Shown here: piece after piece, positions 37,022 to 45,609 of the stretch
How the letters are laid out: each line of letters begins with the position of its first letter
Numbering within the stretch: the first letter of the stretch is position 1
Notes under the pieces: generated by a model
The model's input: only the letters and a program-made list of their open reading frames with translations
Databases searched by the model: none
Told to the model about the DNA's origin: nothing
DNA from: an uncultured Marmoricola sp.
GTDB taxonomy: Bacteria > Actinomycetota > Actinomycetes > Propionibacteriales > Nocardioidaceae
Assembly (NCBI RefSeq): GCF_943913695.1
Contig: NZ_CALTZE010000001.1
Location: forward strand, 44,676-108,675
Direction: 5' to 3'
DNA: 64,000 nucleotides
Program-made: the position numbers and the translations under genes

Positions 37022-39064
37022 GTGACGGGGTCGGAGCACGCGGCAGACGACGAGCAGCCGGCGCTGCTGCCGCCGCTGGAGCGGGCGCGCGCCGAGGTGC
37101 GCAGGGCCGCGCCACCGAAGGAGACCACCGACCCTCCCGCCGAGGTCGATCCCGTGGCGCGGGTGCTGGTCGACGTGCCCCTCGCCCACCTCGACCGGCC
37201 CTTCGACTACGCCGTGCCGAGCTCGATGGCGGAGGCGGCTCAGCCCGGCTGCCGGGTCAAGGTCCGCTTCGCGGGGCAGGACGTCGACGGCTTCGTGCTC
37301 GACCGCGCCGCCGGCACCGAGCACCCCGGCCGGCTGCAGCCGCTGCGCCGCGTGGTCAGCGCCGAGCCGGTGCTGCGACCCGACGTCGCCGAGCTCACCG
37401 CGCGGGTCGCCGCCCGGTGGGCCGGCACCCGGTCCGACGTGCTGCGGCTCGCGGTGCCGCCGCGTCACGCCCGCGTCGAGAAGGCGCCGCCTCGTGAGCC
37501 GGCGCCGACGCCGTCCACCCCCGACCTCACGGCGTGGGCGGCGTACTCCAGCGACGTGCTCGAGCGGCTCGCGGCCGGTCAGTCACCGCGGGCGGTCTGG
37601 AGCGTGCTGCCGGGCGACGACCCCGCCGCTCTGCTCGCCGACGCCCTCGTGGCCACCGCGGCGTCCGGGCGCGGCGCCCTCGCCTGCGTGCCCGACCACC
37701 GCGACCTCGAGCGGCTCGACGCGGCGCTGCGCGCCCGGCTCGGGGAGGGCAGCCACGCCGTGCTCGCCGCCGACGCGGGGCCGGCCCAGCGCTACCGCGC
37801 GTTCCTCGCGGTGAGCCGCGGGGCGGTGCGCATCGTCGTGGGCACGCGGGCCGCGGCCTTCGCCCCCGTGCACGACCTCGGACTGGTGGCGATCTGGGAC
37901 GACGGCGACGACCTCCACGCCGAGCCGCGGGCGCCGTACCCCCACACCCGGGAGGTGCTGCTGCTGCGCGCAGAGGCGGCGGGGTGCGGGGTGCTGCTGG
38001 CGGCGCACGCGCGGAGCGTCGAGGCCGAGTACCTGCTGCGCTCGGGCTGGGCCGAGGAGGTCCGCGCCACGCGCGACGTCATCCGCAGCCGCGTGGCGGT
38101 CTCGGTCGCGGGGGGCGAGGGCCGCGACCCCGCCGGGCTCGCCCGGATCCCCGGGGAGGCGCTGCGGGTGATGCGCGAGGCGGTCGCGCACGGGCCGGTG
38201 CTGGTGCAGGCGCCGCGCGTCGGCTACGCCACCCGGCTGGCCTGCGAGGAGTGCCGCACGCCCGCCACGTGCGCGACCTGTCACGGCCCGCTGCGTCAGG
38301 CGGGGGCGCGCCGGCTGCCCTCGTGCGCCTGGTGCGGCGCCGAGGCGCACGACTGGCGGTGTGGGGAGTGCGGTGCTCGGGGGCTGCGTGCGCCGGTGCT
38401 CGGCGATGCCCGCACGGCCGAGGAGCTCGGCCGTGCGCTGCCCGGCACCCGCATCCGTCAGTCGTCGTCGGGGGAGCGGGTGCTCACGAGCGTCGGCAGC
38501 GAGCCGGCGGTCGTCGTGGCCACCCCGGGTGCGGAGCCCGTCGCCGAGGGCGGCTACGCCGCCGTGCTGCTGCTCGACGCCTGGCTGCTGCTCGGCCGCG
38601 CCGACCTGCGCGCGACCGAGGAGGCGTTCCGCCGCTGGGCCAACGCCGCCGCGCTGGTGCGACCCCCCGCCGAGGGCGGGCGGGTGCTGCTCGTCGGCGA
38701 CCCCGCGCACCCCGGCGTCCAGGCGCTGGTGAGGTGGGACCCCGGCGGTCTGGCGCGCCGTGAGATCGACGACCGGGTCTCGGCCCACCTGCCCCCGGCC
38801 AGCCGGGTCGCCACGCTGACCGCCACGGCCGACCAACTCGACGCCGTCCGGCCGCGGCTCGCGCTGCCCCCCGGAGCGGAGGTGCTCGGCCCGGCCCCGG
38901 TCGAGGCGCGCCCGGGGGAGGACCCCCAGCTCCGCCTGGTGGTGCGGGTGCCCCGCAGCGCCGGAGCCGCCCTCACCCGCGCCCTGCACGACCTCCAGTC
39001 CCAGCGCTCGGCCCGCAAGCTCCCTCACATCAGGGTCGAGGTCGACCCGATCGCCCTAGGGTGA
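37022..39064 (+). CDS. priA: PriA-like primosomal protein, ATPase motifs degenerate
   Basis: A 680-residue homologue of the replication restart protein PriA. The N-terminal 3'-DNA-binding domain (ARVLVDVPLAHLDRPFDYAV) and the zinc-binding insert with CEECRTPATCATC and CAWCGAEAHDWRCGEC are clear. However, the Walker A site reads LPGDDPAALL and the DEAH-like site IWDDGDDLH, so ATP hydrolysis and helicase activity are unlikely. This is the usual state in actinobacteria. It probably works as a DNA-binding scaffold. The gene ends the mihF-to-priA housekeeping run. Confidence 0.92.
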   Translation: MTGSEHAADDEQPALLPPLERARAEVRRAAPPKETTDPPAEVDPVARVLVDVPLAHLDRPFDYAVPSSMAEAAQPGCRVKVRFAGQDVDGFVLDRAAGTEHPGRLQPLRRVVSAEPVLRPDVAELTARVAARWAGTRSDVLRLAVPPRHARVEKAPPREPAPTPSTPDLTAWAAYSSDVLERLAAGQSPRAVWSVLPGDDPAALLADALVATAASGRGALACVPDHRDLERLDAALRARLGEGSHAVLAADAGPAQRYRAFLAVSRGAVRIVVGTRAAAFAPVHDLGLVAIWDDGDDLHAEPRAPYPHTREVLLLRAEAAGCGVLLAAHARSVEAEYLLRSGWAEEVRATRDVIRSRVAVSVAGGEGRDPAGLARIPGEALRVMREAVAHGPVLVQAPRVGYATRLACEECRTPATCATCHGPLRQAGARRLPSCAWCGAEAHDWRCGECGARGLRAPVLGDARTAEELGRALPGTRIRQSSSGERVLTSVGSEPAVVVATPGAEPVAEGGYAAVLLLDAWLLLGRADLRATEEAFRRWANAAALVRPPAEGGRVLLVGDPAHPGVQALVRWDPGGLARREIDDRVSAHLPPASRVATLTATADQLDAVRPRLALPPGAEVLGPAPVEARPGEDPQLRLVVRVPRSAGAALTRALHDLQSQRSARKLPHIRVEVDPIALG

Positions 39065-39069
39065 GCGCC

Positions 39070-39165
39070 ATGTCGCACGTCGGCGGGCTCGGCGAGCGGA
39101 TCCGCGACGCCGGCTACCGGCTCGCCCGCCGCGTGCCACTAGGCTCGGCCGCTCCGGGGCGGTAG
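39070..39165 (+). other. Short open frame with coding-like bias, ends inside the tRNA gene
   Basis: ATG 39070 opens a 31-codon frame (MSHVGGLGERIRDAGYRLAR and on) that stops at TAG 39163-39165 inside the tRNA acceptor/D-arm region. Twenty-one of the codons before CCA end in G or C. The N-terminal style resembles that of membrane acyltransferases, but that is weak. It may be the cut-off start of a lost gene or chance. Confidence 0.25.
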
Positions 39166-39229
39166 CTCAGTCGGTCAGAGCAGAGGACTCATAATCCTTG
39201 GGTCGTGGGTTCGAGCCCCACCCGCCCTA
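39156..39229 (+). tRNA. tRNA-Met (CAT anticodon)
   Basis: A 74-base cloverleaf. Acceptor GGGGCGG pairs with CCGCCCT (one G-T pair), the anticodon arm GAGGA-CTCATAA-TCCTT shows anticodon CAT at 39190-39192, and the T arm is GTGGG-TTCGAGC-CCCAC. CCA is not encoded. The CTCATAA loop also fits tRNA-Ile with a modified C34, so elongator Met versus Ile2 cannot be settled by eye. Confidence 0.85.
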
Positions 39230-39257
39230 CTGGGTCGCCGCGGTCGTTCAGGGCCTG

Positions 39258-39298
39258 CTCCGCGGATCTCACGCACCAGGTACGTGAGATCCGCGGAG
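39258..39298 (+). terminator. Long perfect hairpin downstream of tRNA-Met
   Basis: CTCCGCGGATCTCACG (39258-39273) pairs perfectly with CGTGAGATCCGCGGAG (39283-39298) across a 9-base loop. The 16-bp stem 28 bases after the tRNA suggests a terminator. There is no T tract, which is common in high-GC actinobacteria. Confidence 0.6.
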
Positions 39299-39377
39299 TT
39301 GTCCCGGGTAGCGTTGGACGGGTGCTGCAGACCGCGCCGTGCGCCCGTCGCGGGACTCTCGGGCGGGGGTCGGGTCG

Positions 39378-40037
39378 ATGAGGGCTGTCCTGCTGGGAGT
39401 GACCGCAGCCGCCCTCGTCGTCGTGGTCGGCTTCGTCGCACTGCTCTTCGTGGCCGGAGGCGACGAGGGCGACGCGGCTGCTCCGGTCGCCCCGGAGGCG
39501 GCGAGCGCGCTGGTGCGTGAGGACAGCCACGTGCTCGGTGAGCGGGGGACAAGTGACGTCGAGGTGGTGGAGTTCCTCGACTTCGAGTGCGAGGCGTGCG
39601 CGGCGGCGTACCCGGTCGTGGAGGACATGCGGGAGCGCTACGCCGGCGAGGTGACCTTCGTGCTGCGCTACTTCCCGCTCCCGGGGCACCCCAACTCCGA
39701 GAACGCGGCTGTGGCCGTGGAGGCGGCGGCCCGGCAGGGCGCGCTCGAGGCGATGTACCAGCGGATGTACGAGACGCAGTCCCGGTGGAGCCATCAGCAG
39801 CAGTCCCAGGCGCCGGTCTTCCGAGGCTTCGCCGACGAGCTCGGGCTCGACCTGGCGCAGTATGACGCCGACGTCGCGGACCCGGAGGTCCTCGCGCGCG
39901 TGCAGGCCGACGTCGACGACGGCACCGAGCTCGGCGTGTCGGGCACCCCCACCTTCTTCGTCGCGGGCGAGCAGGTGCGACCCGAGACGGTCGAGGACTT
40001 CTACGCCAGCGTCGACGCCGCGCTGGCCGCGCAGTGA
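39378..40037 (+). CDS. Membrane-anchored DsbA/thioredoxin-fold protein
   Basis: A 219-residue protein with one N-terminal helix (AVLLGVTAAALVVVVGFVAL) and an outside thioredoxin fold with active site FECEACAAAY (C-E-A-C) and the cis-proline loop VSGTPTFFVAG. It likely makes or shuffles disulfides in exported proteins, possibly with a VKOR partner not seen here. ATG 39378 was chosen over a start 39 bases upstream because it precedes the membrane helix with RA only. The downstream gene is convergent. Confidence 0.85.
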   Translation: MRAVLLGVTAAALVVVVGFVALLFVAGGDEGDAAAPVAPEAASALVREDSHVLGERGTSDVEVVEFLDFECEACAAAYPVVEDMRERYAGEVTFVLRYFPLPGHPNSENAAVAVEAAARQGALEAMYQRMYETQSRWSHQQQSQAPVFRGFADELGLDLAQYDADVADPEVLARVQADVDDGTELGVSGTPTFFVAGEQVRPETVEDFYASVDAALAAQ

Positions 40038-40062
40038 GCCGGCCCCGGCACCGGTGGGCGCC

Positions 40063-41109
40063 TCAGCGCAGCAGGGCGAGGGTGGCGAAGACGGCGGGGA
40101 CCGACAGCACGAGCAGGGCGGCGCCGTTGAGCCAGCGGTGGTCGCGGAGCACCGCGACGTACTCCCGCAGCGTGGCGCTGGGCACGAAGTAGCGGGCCGT
40201 GCGCGACCCCGTCGCGTAGCCCGGGAGGCCGAGCCGGCGCATCAGCAGTGCCGCGCGAAACGCGTGGTAGTCGTTGGTGACCACCGCCAGCAGGGCCTCC
40301 GGGCCGACGACGTCGCGGGCGATCCTCGCCGAGAGCAGGAGGTTCTCCTCGGTGGTCCTCGAGCGGTCCTCGCGCAGCAGCAGCTCGTCGGGCACGCCGG
40401 CCTCGACGAGGTACGCCGCCATGGCGACCGCCTCCGGCACGGTCTCGCCGGGACCCTGTCCGCCCGAACAGATGAGCCGCGTGTCGCGGCCGGCGGCACG
40501 GGACTGCTCCAGCACGGCGCGGGCGCGGTCGAGGCGGCCGGCCAGGAGCGGCGTGACGCGATCACCGCGCAGGCCGGCCCCCAGCACGACCACGACGTCG
40601 ACGGGGCGGGGCCAACGGCGTACGCCCCACCTGTAGAGCAGGCCGTAGCCGGCGAAGGCCGCGAAGCCCAGGGCCAGGTAGGCCAGCGGCAGGGCGAGCG
40701 TCACCAGCCACACGAAGAGCCCGAACGCGATCTCGGCCCTGCGCACGTCGGCGACCCAGAAGACGCCGATCATCGCGCAGTAGCCGAGCACCGCGATCCC
40801 GAGCAGCAGCGAGAGCAGGTTGGCAGGCCGACGCGCCTCGCGGCGCAGCATCGTCAGCCCGTTCGCGACGCTCGCCAGGCCCAGCGCCAGGATGCTCAGC
40901 AGACCGGCGCCGATCAGCCCCAGCAGCGCGTAGGCGAGCGGGAGCGGGTCGCTCTCGTCGTTGATCTCGGCGAGTCCGAGCAGCAGCACCAGCAGCCCGG
41001 CGCCTCCGGCCGCGACCAGGAGCAGCACGCCGTTGAGCAGCCGACGCGGCTCCACGCGGATCGACAGCGCCGCGAGCAGCCCCACCAGGGCCAGGAACAG
41101 GATCGGCAT
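40063..41109 (-). CDS. YdcF-family membrane protein (DUF218)
   Basis: A 348-residue protein with several N-terminal membrane helices and a C-terminal DUF218 domain: VVVLGAGLRGDRVTPLLAGR, LICSGGQGPGETVPEA, DRSRTTEENLLLSARI and VTNDYHAFRAA. Related proteins (YdcF, SanA) act in envelope maintenance; SAM binding has been reported for YdcF. The substrate is unknown. It is divergent from the paa operon and lies about 90 bases from paaA. Confidence 0.85.
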   Translation of the reverse strand: MPILFLALVGLLAALSIRVEPRRLLNGVLLLVAAGGAGLLVLLLGLAEINDESDPLPLAYALLGLIGAGLLSILALGLASVANGLTMLRREARRPANLLSLLLGIAVLGYCAMIGVFWVADVRRAEIAFGLFVWLVTLALPLAYLALGFAAFAGYGLLYRWGVRRWPRPVDVVVVLGAGLRGDRVTPLLAGRLDRARAVLEQSRAAGRDTRLICSGGQGPGETVPEAVAMAAYLVEAGVPDELLLREDRSRTTEENLLLSARIARDVVGPEALLAVVTNDYHAFRAALLMRRLGLPGYATGSRTARYFVPSATLREYVAVLRDHRWLNGAALLVLSVPAVFATLALLR

Positions 41110-41158
41110 CTCGGGGTCAGTATGCCGTGCATTGCGCCCGTCAGCTCCGCGTGCGACC

Positions 41159-41184
41159 CTTTACTGACCGATAGGTCGGTAAAG
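41159..41184. promoter_or_regulatory. TetR-type operator of the paa operon
   Basis: A 26-bp palindrome with arms CTTTACTGACC and GGTCGGTAAAG around GATA, with one mismatch. It ends 16 bases before the paaA ATG, so a bound repressor would block the promoter. The pattern ACCGAC-N-GGTCGGT is typical of TetR sites. The natural binder is the TetR protein encoded after paaE. Release by phenylacetyl-CoA is expected from related PaaR proteins, not shown here. Confidence 0.65.
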
Positions 41185-41200
41185 CCGTAGGGAGGCGCTC

Positions 41201-42169
41201 ATGACGACCACCGCCGAGCCGGAGTCGCCGGAGGACCAGCTCGCGTCGCAGTTCGAGGCGATCGTGGCCCGCCACGACCGGATCGAGCCGCGCGACTGGA
41301 TGCCGGAGGCCTACCGCGCGACGCTGGTGCGGCAGGTCGCCCAGCACGCGCACTCCGAGATCATCGGGATGCAGCCGGAGGGCAACTGGATCACTCGGGC
41401 GCCCTCGCTGCGCCGCAAGGCGATTCTGCTGGCCAAGGTGCAGGACGAGGCCGGCCACGGGCTCTACCTCTACTCCGCCTGCGAGACCCTCGGGGTCAGC
41501 CGCGAGGAGCTGACGCGCAAGCTCATCGAGGGGCGCCAGAAGTACTCCTCGATCTTCAACTACCCCACGCTCTCCTACGCCGACGTCGGCACCATCGGCT
41601 GGCTGGTCGACGGCGCGGCGATCTGCAACCAGGTGCCGCTGTGCCGCACCTCCTACGGCCCCTACGGCCGCGCGATGGTGCGGATCTGCAAGGAGGAGTC
41701 CTTCCACCAACGGCAGGGCTTCGAGCTCCTGATGACGATGATGGCGGGCACCGAGGCACAGCGCGAGATGGTGCAGGAGTCCGTCGACCGCTTCTGGTGG
41801 CCGGCGCTGATGATGTTCGGCCCGCCCGACGCCGACTCGCCCAACACGGCGCAGTCGATGGCGTGGGGCATCAAGCGCGACACCAACGACGAGCTGCGCC
41901 AGAAGTTCGTCGACATGACCGTCCCGCAGGCGCAGCGACTCGGTGTCACCCTGCCCGACCCCGAGCTGCGATGGGATGAGGAGCGGGGGCGCCACCACTT
42001 CGGCCAGCCCGACTGGGAGGAGTTCCTCCGCGTGGTCAAGGGCGGTGGTCCCTGCAACGCCCAACGGCTCGCGCACCGGCGGCGTGCGCACGAGGAGGGC
42101 GCCTGGGTGCGCGAGGCCGCGACGGCGTACGCCGCGAAGCTGGCGGCCGGCCGGGAAGTGACGTCGTGA
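41201..42169 (+). CDS. paaA: Phenylacetyl-CoA 1,2-epoxidase catalytic subunit
   Basis: A 322-residue diiron oxygenase subunit that epoxidises phenylacetyl-CoA. The iron ligands are in VQDEAGHGLYLYSAC and in CKEESFHQRQGFELL, the two E-x-x-H helices. RBS GGGAGG lies 8 bases before ATG 41201. The gene leads paaABCDE, and its stop overlaps paaB by 4 bases. Transcription should be held off by a TetR protein at the upstream palindrome. Confidence 0.96.
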   Translation: MTTTAEPESPEDQLASQFEAIVARHDRIEPRDWMPEAYRATLVRQVAQHAHSEIIGMQPEGNWITRAPSLRRKAILLAKVQDEAGHGLYLYSACETLGVSREELTRKLIEGRQKYSSIFNYPTLSYADVGTIGWLVDGAAICNQVPLCRTSYGPYGRAMVRICKEESFHQRQGFELLMTMMAGTEAQREMVQESVDRFWWPALMMFGPPDADSPNTAQSMAWGIKRDTNDELRQKFVDMTVPQAQRLGVTLPDPELRWDEERGRHHFGQPDWEEFLRVVKGGGPCNAQRLAHRRRAHEEGAWVREAATAYAAKLAAGREVTS

Positions 42170-42459
42170 CCGCTCCCCGCGGCGACTGGCCGCTCTACGA
42201 GATCTTCGTGCGCGGCAGGCGCGGGCTCAACCACGTGCACGTCGGGTCGCTGCACGCGGCCGACGACCAGATGGCGGTGCGGCACGCGCGCGACGTCTAC
42301 ACCCGCCGCAACGAGGGGGTCAGCATCTGGGCGGTGCGCGCCGACCTGATCGCCGCCTCGAGCCCCGACGAGAAGGACCCGCTCTTCGCGCCCGCCGGCG
42401 ACAAGGTCTACCGCCACCCCACCTTCTACGACGTCCCCGACGACGTCCCGCACATGTGA
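42166..42459 (+). CDS. paaB: Phenylacetyl-CoA epoxidase small subunit
   Basis: A 97-residue subunit with WPLYEIFVRGRRGLNHVHVG and the AVRHARDVYTRRNEGVSIW segment typical of PaaB. It bridges the PaaAC core. GTG 42166 overlaps the paaA stop by 4 bases and paaC begins 9 bases after its stop. Length is as expected. Confidence 0.95.
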   Translation: MTAPRGDWPLYEIFVRGRRGLNHVHVGSLHAADDQMAVRHARDVYTRRNEGVSIWAVRADLIAASSPDEKDPLFAPAGDKVYRHPTFYDVPDDVPHM

Positions 42460-42468
42460 GGCGAGGCG

Positions 42469-43404
42469 ATGGCTGACGAGAGCGTCTACGACGCCCTGCT
42501 CGACCACGATGGTCTCGACCACGGCGACCCGGGTGACGGCCAGTGGGCCTTCGGCACCTCCTTCGAGGACCCGCTCGCGGGCGTCGACACGACGCTGCCC
42601 GACGGGGTCGACGGCGCGGCCCTGGCGGCGTACTGCCTGATGCTCGGCGACGACGCGCTGGTGGCCGCCCACCGGCTCTCGCAGTGGTGCAGCAACGCAC
42701 CCGACCTTGAGGACGACATCGCCCTGGCCAACATCGCCCTCGACCTGCTCGGGCAGGCGCGGCTGCTGTTGGCACGGGCCGCGGCGGCCGACCCCGGGGT
42801 GGTGCCGGCGCTGCCGGCGGGCTCGCCCGTGCCGCCGGAGGACGCCCTGGCCTTCTTCCGCGACGAGCGCGACTTCCGCAACGTGCGCCTGGTCGAGCCC
42901 GACCACGGCGACTTCGCCGAGACCGTGGCCCGCTTGCTGGTCTTCGCGACGCAGCGCCTCGCCCTGCTGCAGCGGCTTGCCGGGAGTCGCGACCCCGTGC
43001 TCGCGGCGATCGCGGACAAGGGGGTCAAGGAGGTCGCCTATCACCGCGACTACGCCGCGCGCTGGGTGGTGACGCTCGCCCAGGGCACAGAGGAGTCACG
43101 GCGACGCCTGGTCGCGGCGTTGCCGCAGGTCTGGTCGATGCGCGAGGAGCTCTACGCCGCGCACCTGGTCGAGCGGGCCGTGGCCGGGGCGGGCGTCGGC
43201 GTCGACCCCACCGACCTGCGCGAGGAGGTGGAGGGCGTGCTGCTGGAGGTGCTGACCGCCGCCGAGGTGGAGCGACCCGAGGTGCCGCCGGTCGGCACGG
43301 TGGCCGGCGAGGGTGGTCGCGGGGGACGCCACACGGAGGCCATGGGCAGGCTGCTCGCGGAGGTGCAGAGCGTCGCGCGGGCTCACCCCGAGGGGCGCTG
43401 GTGA
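42469..43404 (+). CDS. paaC: Phenylacetyl-CoA epoxidase structural subunit
   Basis: A 311-residue ferritin-like subunit. Helices carry LEDDIALANIALDLLGQARL and EVAYHRDYAARWVVTL, which match PaaC; the acids of a diiron site are only partly kept, as expected for the structural partner of PaaA. The N-terminal about 60 residues (DGLDHGDPGDGQWAFGTSF) are a little longer than usual. paaD overlaps the stop by 4 bases. Confidence 0.94.
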   Translation: MADESVYDALLDHDGLDHGDPGDGQWAFGTSFEDPLAGVDTTLPDGVDGAALAAYCLMLGDDALVAAHRLSQWCSNAPDLEDDIALANIALDLLGQARLLLARAAAADPGVVPALPAGSPVPPEDALAFFRDERDFRNVRLVEPDHGDFAETVARLLVFATQRLALLQRLAGSRDPVLAAIADKGVKEVAYHRDYAARWVVTLAQGTEESRRRLVAALPQVWSMREELYAAHLVERAVAGAGVGVDPTDLREEVEGVLLEVLTAAEVERPEVPPVGTVAGEGGRGGRHTEAMGRLLAEVQSVARAHPEGRW

Positions 43405-43889
43405 CCGCGCGCGAGGTGGCCGAGCGGGTCACCGACCCGGAGATGCCCATGTTGACGCTCGCCGACCTGGGCGTGCTGCGCTCCGTCGAGGAGGACGAGG
43501 GGCGGGTCGTCGTGACGATCACGCCGACCTACTCGGGGTGCCCGGCGATGGCCACGATGCGCGACGACCTCGTGCACCGGCTGCAGGACCACGGCTTCGG
43601 CGACGTCGAGGTGCGGGTGCGCCTGAGCCCGGCCTGGTCCAGCGACTGGATCAGCGAGCGCGGCCGCAGTGCCCTGCGGGCCCACGGGCTCTCCGCCCCC
43701 GGCCCCGCTCCCACGCGGTCGAGCGGACCGGTCCCGCTCTCGCTCACACCGACCCGTCGCGCCCTGACCTGCCCTCGGTGCGGGTCGGAGGACACCGTGC
43801 TGACCTCCGAGTTCGGCGCCACCGCCTGCAAGGCGCTCTATCGCTGCGCCACGTGTGCGGAGCCCTTCGAGCACGTCAAGGAGATCTGA
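43401..43889 (+). CDS. paaD: Phenylacetate epoxidase maturation protein
   Basis: A 162-residue protein of the MIP18/SufT-like fold: VTDPEMPMLTLADLGVLR and TPTYSGCPAMATM carry the conserved Asp and Cys, and the C-terminal zinc-type pairs CPRCG and CATCAEPF are the PaaD hallmark. It helps insert the iron-sulfur cluster of PaaE. paaE starts one base after the stop. Confidence 0.93.
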   Translation: MTAREVAERVTDPEMPMLTLADLGVLRSVEEDEGRVVVTITPTYSGCPAMATMRDDLVHRLQDHGFGDVEVRVRLSPAWSSDWISERGRSALRAHGLSAPGPAPTRSSGPVPLSLTPTRRALTCPRCGSEDTVLTSEFGATACKALYRCATCAEPFEHVKEI

Positions 43890-43890
43890 A

Positions 43891-44949
43891 GTGGCGCGAC
43901 CCGCGTTCCACGAGCTCACCGTCGACCGGGTGGAGCGGCTCACCGACGACTCGGTGGCGGTGAGCCTGGCCGTGCCGGAGCACCTGCGCGAGGAGTTCGC
44001 CTTCGCGGCCGGCCAGTCGCTGACCGTACGCCGGGTCGTCGACGGCGTGGAGCAGCGGCGTACCTACTCCATCTGCGCGGCCGCCGGCGAGGCTCCCCGG
44101 GTGGGTGTGCGCGAGATCCCGGGCGGCACCTTCTCCTCGTGGCTGGTGCGCGAGGTGCGCCCCGGCGACGTCGTCGAGGCGCTGCCCCCGAGCGGCAGCC
44201 TGCGCGCCGAGCCCGACCAGCCGGGCCGGCACCTGTGCATCGCCGCGGGGTCTGGCATCACGCCGATGATCTCCGTCGCCGCGACCGTGCTGCGGCACCC
44301 CGACGCGCAGGTGACGCTGCTCTACGGCAACCGCACGAGCGGGTCGGTGATGTTCGCCGAGGAGCTGGCCGACCTCAAGGACCGTCACGGCCCCCGGCTC
44401 GACCTCGTGCACGTGCTCTCCCGCGAACCGCGCGAGGTCGACCTGTTCTCCGGGCGTCTCGACGCCGAGCGGCTGCGGCGGCTGCTGACCCTGCTGGTGC
44501 CGCTCGACGACGTCGACCACGTGTGGCTGTGCGGCCCCTTCGGCATGGTGGTCGACGCCCGGGAGGTGCTCGACGAGCTGGGCGTGCCCCGCGAGCGGGT
44601 GCACGTGGAGCTCTTCTACGTCGACGAGCCCCCGCCGGTGCTCGAGCGGCTCGACGCGGTGCCCGAAGGGGAGACCAGCCAGGTGCGTATCACCCTCGAC
44701 GGGCGCGCCACGACCTCGACGGTCGCCCGCTCCCAGAGCATCCTCGACGGTGCCGCGACCACGCGGCACGACCTGCCCTTCGCCTGCAAGGGCGGGGTGT
44801 GCGGCACCTGCCGCGCCCGGGTCGTCTCCGGGGAGACCGAGATGCGGCGCAACTACGCCCTCGACGACGACGAGGTGGAGCGCGGCTACGTGCTCACCTG
44901 CCAGACCCGTCCGGTGGGGGAGCGCGTCGAGGTCGACTTCGACGCCTGA
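43891..44949 (+). CDS. paaE: Phenylacetyl-CoA epoxidase reductase subunit
   Basis: A 352-residue reductase that passes electrons from NADPH to PaaA. The FAD domain has RRTYSICAAAGE, the NAD(P) domain has SGITPMISVAATVL, and the C-terminal plant-type 2Fe-2S domain has CKGGVCGTCRARV and TCQTRP. GTG 43891 gives the domain start. The remaining paa genes (ring opening, PaaK, beta-oxidation) are not in the window. Confidence 0.95.
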   Translation: MARPAFHELTVDRVERLTDDSVAVSLAVPEHLREEFAFAAGQSLTVRRVVDGVEQRRTYSICAAAGEAPRVGVREIPGGTFSSWLVREVRPGDVVEALPPSGSLRAEPDQPGRHLCIAAGSGITPMISVAATVLRHPDAQVTLLYGNRTSGSVMFAEELADLKDRHGPRLDLVHVLSREPREVDLFSGRLDAERLRRLLTLLVPLDDVDHVWLCGPFGMVVDAREVLDELGVPRERVHVELFYVDEPPPVLERLDAVPEGETSQVRITLDGRATTSTVARSQSILDGAATTRHDLPFACKGGVCGTCRARVVSGETEMRRNYALDDDEVERGYVLTCQTRPVGERVEVDFDA

Positions 44950-44985
44950 GGGCCCCTGAGACCTCGGTGGGGCCCCGGTGAGGCC

Positions 44986-45609
44986 TCAGCGCGGGCGCAG
45001 GCCGTCGAAGGCGATCGAGGTGACGGCACGGGCCACCGTGGCCGGGTCGTCGCGTCCGTCGGGGCGATACCACTCCACCAGCGAGTTGACCATGCCGAAG
45101 AGCAGCCGGCTGGCCAGGTCGGCCGGCACGTCGTCGCGCACCGAGCCCTCGGTCACCGCGTCGGAGACCAGCGCGGCCAGCCGCTCGTCGAGCTCGCGCC
45201 GGCGCCGCAGCGCGGCCTGCTCGACCGCGCTGTTGCCGCGCACCCTCAGCAGCAGCGTGACCGCGGGCAGGTGACGCACCAGGATCTCGACCGACTCCTC
45301 GACCGCCGCCTGCAGCCGGTCGTACGCCGTGCGCCCGCCGCTCGCCGCGGTGGCCTGATCGGCGGTGGCCCGGTCGATCGCGGCGGTCAGGGCGTCCAGG
45401 GCTTCGTCGAGCGCCGCGGTGAGCAGGGCCTCCTTGCCCGGGACGTGGTGGTAGATCGCCGACTTCACCAGCCCCAGCTCGCGGGCGATGTCGCCCATGC
45501 TGGTGCGGTCGTAGCCCTGCCGGTTGAAGAGCTCGACCGCCCGGCGCAGCACCGTCTCCTGGTCGTAGCCCGGGCGGCCGCGCCGACCCGGGACGTCGCG
45601 CTCAGCCAC
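44986..45609 (-). CDS. TetR-family regulator, probable paa repressor
   Basis: A 207-residue protein. The N-terminal helix-turn-helix is TSMGDIARELGLVKSAIYHHV and the C-terminal helical domain would bind the ligand. It is convergent with paaE, and its likely target is the palindrome before paaA. The GTG start overlaps the stop of the upstream TetR gene by 8 bases, so the two regulators share one transcript. Similar PaaR proteins are relieved by phenylacetyl-CoA. Confidence 0.85.
   Translation of the reverse strand: MAERDVPGRRGRPGYDQETVLRRAVELFNRQGYDRTSMGDIARELGLVKSAIYHHVPGKEALLTAALDEALDALTAAIDRATADQATAASGGRTAYDRLQAAVEESVEILVRHLPAVTLLLRVRGNSAVEQAALRRRRELDERLAALVSDAVTEGSVRDDVPADLASRLLFGMVNSLVEWYRPDGRDDPATVARAVTSIAFDGLRPR

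Noticed and set aside
39156..39229. tRNA gene as an attachment site for an integrated element
   Set aside because: No integrase and no repeat of the tRNA 3' half was seen on either side.
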